A DNA stretch of 64,000 nucleotides from Corallococcus coralloides DSM 2259 (GCF_000255295.1 NC_017030.1:434001-498000); one strand, 5' to 3'. Shown: positions 43,470-54,823, numbered from the stretch's first letter. The notes: a model not told the origin generated them from the letters alone. A program made the numbers and translations.

Positions 43470-45989
43470 TCAGTCGCGCCGAGCGTGGATGACGCGCAGC
43501 GTCTCGCGACGCTCGAAGCGGTTGCCGGCGGCGTCGCGGGCGACGAACACCAGCTCGTAGGAACCGGCGGGCGTGCCCTCCGGGATGACCAGCGACTTGT
43601 TGAAGCGCAGGCCGTCCTGCGAGTCGAAGAGGTGCTGGTCCTCGCCGAAGAGGTCGCCGTACACGCTGACCTCCTGCGTGGCCTCCACCGCGTCCACGTC
43701 CAGCGTCAGCGTGTCACCGGGGGCGAGCTCCTTCTGCGAGAGGACGACGTCGAAGTCGTTGCCCTTGGAGTCCAGGCGGTAGCGAACCTCGCTGCGCTCC
43801 ACGCGGCCGTCCGCCAGCTCCGCGATGATGAACACGGTGTAGTAGCCATCCGCGACACCCAGCGGCACGAGGAACCGGCCGCGCCACGAACGGGTGAGGT
43901 TGTCGAACGTGAGCGGCTTCACCAGGCCGAAGGGGAAGTAGGCGGTGACGCGGCGGGCGTTGCGCGGGGCGCGCACGGAGATGATGGGGTCACCGGGAGG
44001 AATCTCCTCGCGGCTGAGCGCGCCGGAGACCATACCGTCGGGGAGCTGCACGGGGACCATCTCGCGGACCGTTTCGCCGTTGGGGTTCGTGCGGGCCACC
44101 TGCTCCACCGCGACGAAGGACGTGTAGCGGCTCATCAGGTGGTACTGGAGCGCGGTGTCGGTGATGCCCTGGACGACTTCGGGCGTCTCGCCGCGGTAGC
44201 CCTCCACGGTGAGCTCCTCGATGCGCTGACGGGCCCAGAGGCTCTTGAGGGAGTCGTGCTCCGGGGCGACTTCGGGGAAGTGCACGGGCACGTCGAAGTG
44301 GCGGACCTGGCCACGCACGCGGCCGGAGATGCGGAGGACGCCGTCACCGGTGCCGGTGAACTTGCCCACGAGGAACAGCGGCTGGCCGGCGAAGAGGTCC
44401 GGCACGGACTTCGGGTACACGTCGCTGACGGGCAGGCCGTCCGTGTCCACCACGACCGAGGTGAGGACGGGGCCGCGCATGCGCTGCTCGAACTCGCGGG
44501 CGACGTCTTCCTCCGGGCGGTTGAGGTTGACGAGGGTGGAGGCGCCGCGGCCCAGCTCACCCATCTTGGTGATGAGGTAGCGGTTCGTGCTGGAGCCCAC
44601 GCCGGCGGAGAAGATGCGCGTCTCTTCGCGGAGGTGCTGCTGGAGCGTGCTGAGCACCTGCTCGTCACCGCCGATGAGGCCGTCCGTCATGAAGAGCACC
44701 ATGCGCAGGCGGGCCGGGTCATTCGGGGGGACCATGGCCTCCTGGGCGGCGATGCGCACGTCGGTGCCGCCACCGCCCCAGAAGTTGGCGACGTAGGGCA
44801 GGGCGTTCTGGATGTTCTCCGGCGTGGCGGGGACGGCGGTGGGCGCGAACTTGGTCACCTGCGTGTCGAAGTTGAGGACCTGGAAGGTGTCCTCGGGCAT
44901 CAGGTGGGTGAGCACTTCCTTGGTGATGGCCTTGGACTTCTCGATGGCCAGGCCGGACTGCGAGCAGGACGTGTCGAGCACCATGTAGAGCTCGCGAGGG
45001 ACGATCTCCCGCTGGGTGGGGGACAGCTGCGGGTTGAGCATCACCAGGAAGTAGCCGTGGTCCGCGCCGGGGTCGCGGTGCATGAGGACGGCGGGGCGGA
45101 TGAGCGCGTCGGCGACGACGTACTCCAGGATGAAGTCCTTGTTGGGGATGCGGTCATCGCGGCCCAGGCTCACGGTGGCGCGGGACTGGCCGTCGCGCTT
45201 CACGTCCACGCGGTGGGTGGTGGAGCGCAGCGAGTGGACCGGGAGGCCCGCGTCCAGGCGCACGGTGAGCTGGATGTCATGGCCGCTGCGCGTGTCGGTA
45301 AGCACCGGGGGCGTGATGCGGCTCGCGTCGAGGACGGAGGTGGTGTCGGGCTCCACGCCTTCGCCCTGGCGCGTGGGCAGTGGCGTGCCGCCGATGTAGC
45401 GGGGGGCGACGACCATGGGGAAGCTGAAGCGGTAGGTGCCGGCGTCGTAGGTGAGGCGCTCCACGTAGTGGATGCGCACGCGGATGGTCTCACCGGGGAG
45501 GATGTTGGCGACGGACTGGGTGAAGATGTTGGGGCGCTCCTGGTCGAGCAGCGCGGCCGTCTTGCCCTCGGCCTTGGCGCGCTCGTAGGTGTCGCGGGCC
45601 TGCTCACGGGTCTGGATGACGCCCGTGATGACGCGCTCACCGATGTGCATCTCCATGCCATCCACGGCGGCCAGCTCCGGCAGCGGGAAGACGTAGAGAG
45701 CCTCCAGGGGAGCGGAGTAGGGGTTCTCGAACACCTGCGTCACGGTGACGGAAGCGAGGAAGCCACTGACCTCCGCGTCCACCTGCGTCTGCTTGAGGCT
45801 GAAGGTGCGCGGCTCGGTGTCCGGGCACGTCTCGGTGGCCTCCGCCTGCTGAGGCTGCGCACGGAAGCGAGCCACCAGGGTGCCCTGGGCGACGCCCGCG
45901 GTGGGCGAAGCAGCAGGGGGGCAGGGTTGCTGAGCGGAGGCCGGGACGGCCAGAAGGCAGACGAAGAGCGCGGCGAGCAGGACTCGCAT
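43470..45989 (-). CDS. secreted VIT plus vWA domain protein
   Basis: 839 residues from ATG 45989 with a Sec signal peptide (MRVLLAALFVCLLAVPASAQ). Residues about 45-185 are a VIT domain (QTQVDAEVSGFLASVTVTQVFENPYSAPLEALYVFPLPE, ITGVIQTREQARDTYERAKAEGK), and about 320-510 a vWA domain with intact MIDAS (MVLDTSCSQSG as DxSxS, MTDGLIGGD). A C-terminal Ig-like beta domain follows (to about 839). This is the inter-alpha-trypsin-inhibitor heavy-chain-like arrangement seen in several bacteria; no LPxTG or PEP-CTERM anchor is visible. Function unknown, probably adhesion or protein assembly in the periplasm. Confidence 0.93.
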   Translation of the reverse strand: MRVLLAALFVCLLAVPASAQQPCPPAASPTAGVAQGTLVARFRAQPQQAEATETCPDTEPRTFSLKQTQVDAEVSGFLASVTVTQVFENPYSAPLEALYVFPLPELAAVDGMEMHIGERVITGVIQTREQARDTYERAKAEGKTAALLDQERPNIFTQSVANILPGETIRVRIHYVERLTYDAGTYRFSFPMVVAPRYIGGTPLPTRQGEGVEPDTTSVLDASRITPPVLTDTRSGHDIQLTVRLDAGLPVHSLRSTTHRVDVKRDGQSRATVSLGRDDRIPNKDFILEYVVADALIRPAVLMHRDPGADHGYFLVMLNPQLSPTQREIVPRELYMVLDTSCSQSGLAIEKSKAITKEVLTHLMPEDTFQVLNFDTQVTKFAPTAVPATPENIQNALPYVANFWGGGGTDVRIAAQEAMVPPNDPARLRMVLFMTDGLIGGDEQVLSTLQQHLREETRIFSAGVGSSTNRYLITKMGELGRGASTLVNLNRPEEDVAREFEQRMRGPVLTSVVVDTDGLPVSDVYPKSVPDLFAGQPLFLVGKFTGTGDGVLRISGRVRGQVRHFDVPVHFPEVAPEHDSLKSLWARQRIEELTVEGYRGETPEVVQGITDTALQYHLMSRYTSFVAVEQVARTNPNGETVREMVPVQLPDGMVSGALSREEIPPGDPIISVRAPRNARRVTAYFPFGLVKPLTFDNLTRSWRGRFLVPLGVADGYYTVFIIAELADGRVERSEVRYRLDSKGNDFDVVLSQKELAPGDTLTLDVDAVEATQEVSVYGDLFGEDQHLFDSQDGLRFNKSLVIPEGTPAGSYELVFVARDAAGNRFERRETLRVIHARRD

Positions 45990-46134
45990 GGTCGGGAACC
46001 TTGGTTTCAGGGTGTGCCCGGGGACATTGCAGCCCCCGGGCCAACCCCTGTTCCCCTCTGACAAGGCTGTGAGTGGGGGCCCTGGGAGACAGTCCGGGTG
46101 TGGTTCCGTGGCCACGTGGCCACTGGGTCCGGAA

Positions 46135-46944
46135 CTACCAGCCGAGGGCTTCGGGGGCGGCTTCGAACAGGCGTTTGAGCTCAGGGATGAGCAGGTGCTG
46201 GCGCTTCATCTCTCGCCAGACAGTGGCGTGCTGGCGCGTCTGGATGTCGTGTGCCAGGTGCAGGAGATGTTCGGGGGCATGGCCGTTGGCACGGTCCTGG
46301 ACGTATCCCCTGAGATGCATGAAGAAGTCGCGATAGGCGTGGTAGCGCGTACGTGGGAGTGATTCACGGCTGTTAAGGCCAAGAAGCTCGATGGTGTACT
46401 TGGCGCGCTGGTACGCCACGGTGCCAAGTGCAGCAGTGGCGGTGAAGAGAAAGGTCTGCCGGAGCTCCAGGCTCATGAACTCCATGGGGTCCTCCACGCG
46501 AGGATCCAGCAGTACGGGCGTTCCTGGGACGGGAGGGACCACGGGGGCGTTACGGCGGCGACCCACGTCCGTATGGACGCCTGTTCCCTGAGCGAAGACT
46601 GCGAAGCGGTTGTTCTTGGGCCCGTTGCAGGGACCGCAGGCATACAGGTAGTTCATCCAGGCAAAGGTCAGCTCTGGATACAGTGCCTTGGGCCGGATGT
46701 GCTCCACCTCGTCGGCCAGTGAGTCCTCGCAGTAGGCACAGCGTTGGACGCCCACGGACATCTTCGACAGGGTCGCCTTGACGGTGTCGAAGGTCGGATG
46801 GCCCTTCCTGTTCAGGCTGCTGAATCGCTCTTGCGCGCGATCGACGCGCGTCTCGTAGTCAGGGAGTGAATCGATTTCCTGCTGGTAGCCCTTGAGCTGC
46901 GTGTTGGCGGGCTCCGGCAGCGGAAGATTCGGGAGGGGGATCAA
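46135..46944 (-). CDS. ptuB: Septu component PtuB, HNH endonuclease (TIGR02646 type)
   Basis: 269 residues. HNH core: CAYCED (Cys69, Cys72), EVEHIRPKALYP (His82), NYLYACGPCNGPKNN (Cys103, Cys106), which fits the zinc-supported HNH nucleases that pair with PtuA ATPases or with retrons. ATG 46944 overlaps the stop of the ATPase gene (ATGA), indicating translational coupling. No reverse transcriptase is adjacent, so a plain Septu module is most likely. Members of the family degrade nucleic acid on phage infection; that is established for Septu generally. GC is lower than its surroundings. Confidence 0.88.
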   Translation of the reverse strand: MIPLPNLPLPEPANTQLKGYQQEIDSLPDYETRVDRAQERFSSLNRKGHPTFDTVKATLSKMSVGVQRCAYCEDSLADEVEHIRPKALYPELTFAWMNYLYACGPCNGPKNNRFAVFAQGTGVHTDVGRRRNAPVVPPVPGTPVLLDPRVEDPMEFMSLELRQTFLFTATAALGTVAYQRAKYTIELLGLNSRESLPRTRYHAYRDFFMHLRGYVQDRANGHAPEHLLHLAHDIQTRQHATVWREMKRQHLLIPELKRLFEAAPEALGW

Positions 46945-48251
46945 GGCTGCGGCACCTCCGTATCGGACGGAAGGGCGCTGGATGCAGTGGGGAGTTGTGC
47001 ACGCAGGTGCTGCTGTTCCGCCTGTTCCTCGGGGGACAGGCCCTGCGCGAGTTCCTTCTGGTTGAGGATGGCGAGCCGTTCGAGCTTCTCCAACGCTTCT
47101 GGGGAGCGCAGGGGCACGTCGCCGAAAGCGCCGGTGCTGTAGGCATCAAGGACGTTGCCGTATAGGAGTCGGTCCAGTGCGACGCCCGTGACCATGTCTG
47201 CTTCTTCGTCACTGCCCGGCCTGGGAAGACGGAACACACTGCCCACGGTCGCCGCCTGACAGATGAGCGGGCTGTGGGTCGTGACGATGAACTGGATGTT
47301 CGGGAAGTGTTCGCGGAACCAGAGTCCGACCCGGCGCTGCCACACGGGATGCAGGTGCGCATCGATTTCGTCAATCAGGACGACACCGGGGACGATGATG
47401 GTCGTTGCGTCTCCTGGCGCGAAGAGCTTGTTGGCGCCGTAGGCGCGCGCGAGTTGGCGGATCAGCTCGAACGTCATGCTCAGGATGGATCGGTATCCGT
47501 CGCTCATGTTCTCGACGGGAACTTCGCAGCCGTTGCCATCGACGAAGCGAACGCCCTTGGACGAGATTGAGTCGAGGCGGGCTTCGTTGGGCAGGAAGTC
47601 GGGCTGGTTGATGAACTGCTTTAAGGACTCAAGAAGGTTTCCCTCGGGGTCCTTCTCCAGCTTCTTGAACTGGAGGAGCTTGAGCCACTCAAGGCATTCA
47701 GAGAGTGCGACGGACTCACCGAAGACGGACAAATGGCGGGCGAGCTTGGGGCTCGACTGGAACAGTTTCTCTCGCTCCTGATCGCCACCAGTAAATCGCC
47801 GGAACGGGCCGTAAGATGCACTGAACCAACCTGGCCCGACTCCCCAAATAGACTGCATTGAATTCGGGATGTTTGAACGGAAGTCGAGAGGGAGAACTCG
47901 GTTGTCGGGCCCCCGATTGAACATCAGTTCTAGGGAATACTCAGCGACCGGTGCTTCGGTTGGAACGTGAGGAAACCGGAAGAGCAGGTCGTAACCAAGA
48001 GTTGGCTTGATCATGACTGCGACGGTCCCAAGCGACTCATTCCCACGAAGCCATTCGCTCCAGTCCTGTCGAAGTGCGATGGCTTCCGTTGGCCCTACCA
48101 TCGCAAGTGCGATGGCACGTAGGAACGAACTCTTCCCGGCGCCATTGTCCCCAATGATGACGTGCCACCCAGGCCCCGGCTGATCCGGCAACGCCCACAC
48201 CAGCGACTCGATGGACCGGATGTTGGAGAGGTAGACCTCTTTCACGTACAT
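46941..48251 (-). CDS. ptuA: Septu component PtuA, OLD/SMC-like AAA ATPase
   Basis: 436 residues from ATG 48251 with AGGGCGC upstream; a TTG at 48287 would give an unlikely 12-residue extension. Walker A GDNGAGKS (34-41) and Walker B VVLIDEIDAHLHP (Asp294-Glu295), with TTHSPL as the distal motif, define an ABC-type ATPase of the AAA_21/OLD class. It is followed, with a 4-base overlap, by the HNH nuclease gene, the hallmark order of Septu. GC content is visibly lower than that of flanking genes (34 of 60 bases in 47641-47700 against 44 of 60 in 44281-44340), so it is probably horizontally acquired. Confidence 0.88.
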   Translation of the reverse strand: MYVKEVYLSNIRSIESLVWALPDQPGPGWHVIIGDNGAGKSSFLRAIALAMVGPTEAIALRQDWSEWLRGNESLGTVAVMIKPTLGYDLLFRFPHVPTEAPVAEYSLELMFNRGPDNRVLPLDFRSNIPNSMQSIWGVGPGWFSASYGPFRRFTGGDQEREKLFQSSPKLARHLSVFGESVALSECLEWLKLLQFKKLEKDPEGNLLESLKQFINQPDFLPNEARLDSISSKGVRFVDGNGCEVPVENMSDGYRSILSMTFELIRQLARAYGANKLFAPGDATTIIVPGVVLIDEIDAHLHPVWQRRVGLWFREHFPNIQFIVTTHSPLICQAATVGSVFRLPRPGSDEEADMVTGVALDRLLYGNVLDAYSTGAFGDVPLRSPEALEKLERLAILNQKELAQGLSPEEQAEQQHLRAQLPTASSALPSDTEVPQP

Positions 48252-48325
48252 GCGCCCTAGCTCGCCCGAAACAGGGGGAGGGGTCAACTTGTACCGGCAC
48301 CGCTACGAGACCCGCTGAACGCACG

Positions 48326-48361
48326 AAGGCCCCCGGACCGCACTTCCGGTCCGAGGGCCTT
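48326..48361 (-). terminator. terminator between slipin gene and Septu module
   Basis: Inverted repeat AAGGCCCCCGGACCG...CGGTCCGAGGGCCTT with a 5-base loop between the slipin stop and the PtuA start, so the Septu pair needs its own promoter in the 75 bp upstream. Confidence 0.75.
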
Positions 48362-48377
48362 GATTCTCACAGGACGC

Positions 48378-49502
48378 TCAGCCGCCCTTGAGCTGCAGCG
48401 TGGGCACCGCGCCCTCACCGAGCACGAGGTGCACCTGACCCACCTTCGCGGCCAGGTCCTTGTACGCCTCCAACTCCTTGAGCCGCACGAGCAGCGGGTT
48501 CTCCGCGAGCACCTTCGCCGTCTGTGCCATGGAGCGCGTCGCCGCCGTCTCCTCGCGCCGAAGGATGACGTTGGCCTCCGCCTCCTTCTGCGCCTGGATG
48601 ACCCGGTTGAGCAGGTCCTTCATCTCCTTCGGCAGCACCACGTCCTTGATGCCGAAGCGCAGCAGCTCCAGACCCACGCCCTCCGCCCCCGACTTCACCT
48701 GCGCGTACAGCTCCGCGGACACGGCCTCTCGCGCCGCCAACAGCTCGTCCAGCGTGCGCGTGGACACGGCCTCGCGCGCCGCCAGCTGCATGGCCAGGTA
48801 GAGGATTTCATCCGGCGCTCGCGCCACCACCGCCAGCCGCCGCACGTCCACCACCCGGTACGCCGCGGACAGGTTCAGCCGCAGCGTCACGCGATCCTTC
48901 GTCATCACCTCCTGGCCGGTGACGTGGATGAGCCGTTCGCGCAGGTCGATGACCGCGAACTGCACCTTGTGCGCGACCGTCCACGCCGCGTGCCGGCCCG
49001 GCGGCAGGACGGCATCCAGCACGCCGTTCACGTAGCGCAGCGCCACCGTGCCCTCCGTGGCCGTGGTCTCCACGTAGTCACTGGCCGGAATCAACGCGCG
49101 CACCTCGTCTCGCGGGGGCTCCGTCGCCACCTCGGACACGTCCACGCGCTCCACTCGCACCGTCGGCGTCTCGGGCCGACCGGTTCGACCGGGCAGCCGC
49201 TGCGCCGTCCATACCTGATGCTGACCCCGACCGAGCCACCGCACCGGCTGGCCGTGATGGAAGACCACCGCGCGCTCGTCCGCGCCCAGCTCCAGAACCT
49301 GGAGGTCCTTCTCCGGCACCAACGCGAGCTTGGCTTCATCCAGCCGGGTGACGGGTGGCTCCAGCGGCACGCGCTCGAAGCGGACGTTCTGGAACGGTCG
49401 CACCACCCAGTGCCGGCCCGGCCCCAGGTACTGCTCCGCCTTCCCGTTCACCACGACGAACAGCCGCTCGTTCTGCGCCACTTCCACCCGACCAATGCCC
49501 AT
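48378..49502 (-). CDS. SPFH/band-7 (slipin-like) protein
   Basis: 374 residues. SPFH/prohibitin domain from about residue 150 to 300 (VQFAVIDLRERLIHVTGQEVMTKDRVTLRLNLSAAYRVVDVRR), followed by a coiled-coil (KEMKDLLNRVIQAQKEAEANVILRREETAATRS) typical of slipins. The N-terminal 150 residues contain beta-type repeats (ERLFVVVNGKAEQYLGPGRHW and ERAVVFHHGQPVRWLGRGQHQVW), duplicated relative to each other, which differ from the usual single membrane helix. No clear transmembrane segment at the N-terminus. Slipins organise lipid domains at the membrane; the duplicated N-terminal unit and lack of TM suggest a peripheral form. Confidence 0.85.
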   Translation of the reverse strand: MGIGRVEVAQNERLFVVVNGKAEQYLGPGRHWVVRPFQNVRFERVPLEPPVTRLDEAKLALVPEKDLQVLELGADERAVVFHHGQPVRWLGRGQHQVWTAQRLPGRTGRPETPTVRVERVDVSEVATEPPRDEVRALIPASDYVETTATEGTVALRYVNGVLDAVLPPGRHAAWTVAHKVQFAVIDLRERLIHVTGQEVMTKDRVTLRLNLSAAYRVVDVRRLAVVARAPDEILYLAMQLAAREAVSTRTLDELLAAREAVSAELYAQVKSGAEGVGLELLRFGIKDVVLPKEMKDLLNRVIQAQKEAEANVILRREETAATRSMAQTAKVLAENPLLVRLKELEAYKDLAAKVGQVHLVLGEGAVPTLQLKGG

Positions 49503-50076
49503 GACACGTCACCTCGACGACAAGAAAGGAGTGCAGCCCGGCTGCTGGAGAAAAGGACCCCGCCGCCCCACGGGCGCGTCGCGCGAACAGACCGTCCGGA
49601 GCCACGTTCAGCCTCCCGAGCCTCCGCACCGGATGCCGGTCACGGACGGCGACCGGAGCGTTCCGCGTGAAGCACGGAAGCCTCCGGAGGCCCTGGCGAC
49701 CGGCCAGTGTGCGGCGTGGGGAGGAGGACGCGGTGGACTCGCGTTGACACCAGCGGAAACGACGGGGTCCCGATGAACGAAGGAGTCGAACCTTCAAATG
49801 CGAGAGTTTCAGTCTCGTGCTCTACCGCTGAGCTAGTTCGTGTTGTGCCCAGCCAAGGGCCGCCATGCGCGCCTCACGGTGGCGCGCGACCGGTACGGCC
49901 TTCGATAGCGGCAGGAACACCCGGGTGTGATGGCCGTGAGGAACGTCCGAGCCCCATGCCCCGGCGCAAAGCGCCCCCGCATGGAACCGGACGCCTCGGG
50001 ACAACCCCGTGAGCCCCCTGAAGTTCGCCGACGGGGCCTCTGGACGTGGACGTGCGGAAATCCTGACGGCGCCCCT
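49503..50076. other. intergenic region with the tRNA-like gene
   Basis: 574 bp between the slipin start and the methyltransferase stop. The only recognisable feature is the tRNA-Phe-like gene at 49771-49842. The ORFs here are short and without family motifs, so nothing else is supported. Confidence 0.6.
49771..49842 (-). tRNA. tRNA-Phe(GAA)-like, weak acceptor stem
   Basis: On the minus strand: U8-A9 (TA), D arm GCTC-AGCGGTA-GAGC, anticodon arm CGAGA-CTGAAAC-TCTCG with anticodon GAA (Phe), variable CATTT, T arm GAAGG-TTCGACT-CCTTC. All three arms are perfect. The acceptor stem pairs CACGAAC with GTTCATC: positions 1-72 (C-C) and 3-70 (C-A) mismatch, and no CCA is encoded, so this may be a degenerate or unusual tRNA. 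Confidence 0.6.
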
Positions 50077-50742
50077 TCAGCCGCGCGTCACGTCCCACCA
50101 GCCGAACCACATCACGCGCTCCTCGGCCATCAGCTCCCAGCCCGGCCCGTGCGCGTAGTCGCGGACCCGCAGGCCCGCTGCCTCCACCGCGCGCGCTGTC
50201 TCCTCCGCGCTCCACAGGTACAGCGTCACGTCCGTGTCCGCCGTGCGCGCCCGGCGCGTGGACGCCTCGTGCGCCTCCAGCCCGGGCCTGCGCTCCAGCA
50301 CCGTGAACAACATCCGCGCGCCCGGCTTCATCACGCGGCCCAGGTGCCCCAGCACGCGCGGCAGGTCGTCACAGAAGTCCAGGCATCCAATCACCAGCAC
50401 GACATCGAAGACGCCCAGGTCCTCCGGCACCGGATCCGTGTAGCTGTGCACGCGCCACGTGCCGGACGGCCGCGCGCGCTTCGCCAGCTCCAGCATCTCC
50501 GGCGCCAGGTCCAGGCCCACCACGTCCACGGACGCGTCCAGCCCTCGCGTGTGCAGCGCAGGGCCACAGCCCACGTCCAGCACGCGCATCCCCGGCTTCA
50601 GCACGTCCGCGAGGAAGCGCTCCACCCGGTCGCCGTAGCGGTGCAGCGCGGGGTAGAGCACCTCGTAGGCGGAGGCAATCTCCCCGTACACCCGCGCGAC
50701 GGCGGCCTCTTCACTCCTGCCGCCGTCGACCTCGTCCGCCAT
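50077..50742 (-). CDS. class I SAM-dependent methyltransferase
   Basis: 221 residues. Motif I VLDVGCGPALHTRGL at about residues 53-67 binds SAM, motif II region VVGLDLAPEML and the post-I motif VFDVVLVIGCLDF are present. Ubiquinone/biotin-type methyltransferase fold; substrate unknown. The gene stands on the same strand as GlgX with a 40-bp gap between its start and the GlgX stop. Starts at ATG 50742. Confidence 0.9.
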   Translation of the reverse strand: MADEVDGGRSEEAAVARVYGEIASAYEVLYPALHRYGDRVERFLADVLKPGMRVLDVGCGPALHTRGLDASVDVVGLDLAPEMLELAKRARPSGTWRVHSYTDPVPEDLGVFDVVLVIGCLDFCDDLPRVLGHLGRVMKPGARMLFTVLERRPGLEAHEASTRRARTADTDVTLYLWSAEETARAVEAAGLRVRDYAHGPGWELMAEERVMWFGWWDVTRG

Positions 50743-50782
50743 GTCGTGCGCTCCCTCGGGTGATCAGGATGCGCACCCTGTA

Positions 50783-52933
<2,151 letters not shown>

Positions 52934-53071
52934 GCGTCTCACTCGATTCCGTGGGGAAACTGCCGCCGGAATGTGGGTGCGACGGCGCTACGCGGCAAGA
53001 CGTCCGGGCGCGCTGACTGTCCACCGGCCAGCGCTTCGGCAAGTGGTCGGTGTTGAAACGAAGTGGCCCCG

Positions 53072-54340
53072 TCAGGCGGAGACAGCGTGGTCCAGGGAAC
53101 GCCAGGTGCCCAGGGCCCAGTCCTGCTCGTCCGGATCATCGAAGCTGACCACGCAGAGGGCGCGGCGGTTGCCGGAGCGACACAGGGCCGTCAGCCGGCA
53201 CTCGCCGGGACCCACGTGCAGGGACGCACGACCGCTGACGCGGGCGCCGTGGTGCTCCAGCTCCAGGGCCTTGCGCTCCGGGGTGGTGGGCGCCAGCTGC
53301 TCCTCCGCGGAGTCCTCCAGGGGCACCACGCGCACGGTGCGGCGATGGTCGCGGGCCACCCAGCTGCCGTCCTGCAGGCGCGTCTCCGCCAGGGAGCCGG
53401 GGATGCGAATCTCCCAGCCCTCGGGGAGCGCCACCTGCACGGAGCCCCGCCGGTAGCCGATGGACGGCCCCACGCCGGGCGACTCCAGGGCGCGGCGGTG
53501 CACCTCCTCCGCCACCGTCCCGCCCTTGCCCAGGTAGCCGAGCACCTCCTGCCACTCGCGCCACGGATAGGGGAGCGAAGGGTCCTCGCGCCATGCCTGC
53601 TCCAGGAGCCGGGCCACGTCGCGCAGGCGCTGGCGCTCCTCGTCCAACAGCGGCGGGCGCCAGACGACGTCCGTCCACAGGCGGCACAGGGCGCGATGGA
53701 AGCGCTCGCGCGCGTCCACGCCGGGGTTCCACCAGGGGAACACGTCCATGCCCTGCCTCGGCTCTTCGTGCACGGTGCGCAGCCAGCGCTCGTCGCGAGG
53801 CCCCAGGGGCGTGAGCAGCGCGCCCGGGTGCTGGAAGGTGTGGCCGAAGCGCATGGACAGCGCGAAGCCGGAGTTGCCCAGGCTGCGCATGCGCAGCACC
53901 TGCCCCACCGAGTGCTGGAGCCAGCCCAGGAAGTGCTTCTCCACCTGGTCCACGTCACCGGTGTGGAAGTAGCCCGTGGCGTCGCCCACGCCCACGTCCT
54001 CGTCGGGCGGGGCCCAGGAGATGCCGTGCAGGTCGCCCAGCCCCTTGAGCAGATCCACCAGGTAGCGGTGGTAGCCGGGCCCCGCGGCGCTGGTCTCCGC
54101 GGACACGACGATGCGCTCCTGGGTCGTGGCGAGCAGCGCGACCTCCGGCGCGGCCGGGTGCAGGCGCAGGCGCAGCACGGGAGCGCCCTGGGGGCCTTCC
54201 TCGATGCGGCTGCCCTCCAGCACGCCTTCGGCCACCTGCTGGAACCACGCCTCCACGCGTTGCAGCCAGGGCAGGGGTGCCTCCGGGGGGGCGAACAGCA
54301 AATCGCTTGCTCCTCGTCGGCCTGCCAGCAACAGCTTCAT
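53072..54340 (-). CDS. hypothetical protein, 422 aa
   Basis: No family recognised. No signal peptide or transmembrane helix. Notable segments: HTGDVDQVEKHFLGWLQHSVGQVLRMRS around residues 125-155, HRALCRLWTDVVWRPP and LLEQAWREDPSLPYPWREWQEVLGYLG in the helical middle, and a C-terminal beta domain (ALPEGWEIRIPGSLAE, LHVGPGECRLTALCRSGNRRALCVVSFDDP). The latter is reminiscent of a protein-interaction sandwich. Cytoplasmic. The next gene upstream is divergent. Confidence 0.75.
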   Translation of the reverse strand: MKLLLAGRRGASDLLFAPPEAPLPWLQRVEAWFQQVAEGVLEGSRIEEGPQGAPVLRLRLHPAAPEVALLATTQERIVVSAETSAAGPGYHRYLVDLLKGLGDLHGISWAPPDEDVGVGDATGYFHTGDVDQVEKHFLGWLQHSVGQVLRMRSLGNSGFALSMRFGHTFQHPGALLTPLGPRDERWLRTVHEEPRQGMDVFPWWNPGVDARERFHRALCRLWTDVVWRPPLLDEERQRLRDVARLLEQAWREDPSLPYPWREWQEVLGYLGKGGTVAEEVHRRALESPGVGPSIGYRRGSVQVALPEGWEIRIPGSLAETRLQDGSWVARDHRRTVRVVPLEDSAEEQLAPTTPERKALELEHHGARVSGRASLHVGPGECRLTALCRSGNRRALCVVSFDDPDEQDWALGTWRSLDHAVSA

Positions 54341-54520
54341 GCGTTGGACGCTTTCGGTGTGGGTGCGCGCTGCCTGGACCTCTTTGGATAAGCCCCCGGC
54401 CGCTCCCTGTCATCCAAGAGAAGCGCATTCTGGAGGCAGGGGGGCATGCGTGCGGGGGGGCGCCCGGTGGCGGAACGCCCCCGTCCACCCCAACCTGAGA
54501 GGGGAAAGGAGGCGTTCGTC

Positions 54521-54727
54521 ATGAGCAAGAAAGACGTGTTGCACATTCCCTTGGAGGACCTGCCTCCAGCGCGCGAAGCCGGGACGGAAGAGGAACGGCG
54601 TGAACGCCACGTGCCGTCCACCTTCGACCCGGGTGGCGGTCCCGGCAATGGGCCGGGTGACAACGGGAGCCCGCGCATCATCGAACCCGTGGGCCAGCCC
54701 TTCTCACCAGGCGTCAAGGTGACCTGA
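54521..54727 (+). CDS. small hydrophilic protein
   Basis: 68 residues from ATG 54521 with a consensus AGGAGG eight bases upstream, which is the main support for this being a gene. The first 30 residues are charged and helical (KKDVLHIPLEDLPPAREAGTEEERRERH), the rest is Gly/Pro-rich (DPGGGPGNGPGDNGSPRI). No family recognised. It has its own terminator 26 bp downstream. Confidence 0.75.
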   Translation: MSKKDVLHIPLEDLPPAREAGTEEERRERHVPSTFDPGGGPGNGPGDNGSPRIIEPVGQPFSPGVKVT

Positions 54728-54752
54728 TCATCCCAGGTCCCGCTGTCTCCAT

Positions 54753-54795
54753 GACCCCGCTGACGCCTCCCGGGCGTCGGCGGGGTCTTGTTGTT
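54753..54795 (+). terminator. terminator of the small gene
   Basis: Stem GACCCCGCTGACGCC/GCGTCGGCGGGGTC with short loop, followed by TTGTTGTT. Confidence 0.85.
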
Positions 54796-54823
54796 CGTGC
54801 CCGCGCCGGACACTGGAAACAGC

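Noticed and set aside
43416..46061. 881-residue plus-strand frame opposite the VIT-vWA gene
   Set aside because: Antisense shadow in GC-rich DNA; no family motifs.
46135..48251. Retron-associated interpretation of the ATPase/HNH pair
   Set aside because: No reverse transcriptase or msr/msd RNA seen in the flanks; plain Septu preferred.
49503..49770. Small ORFs in the 5' region of the slipin gene
   Set aside because: Short Arg/Pro-rich frames without ribosome sites or motifs.
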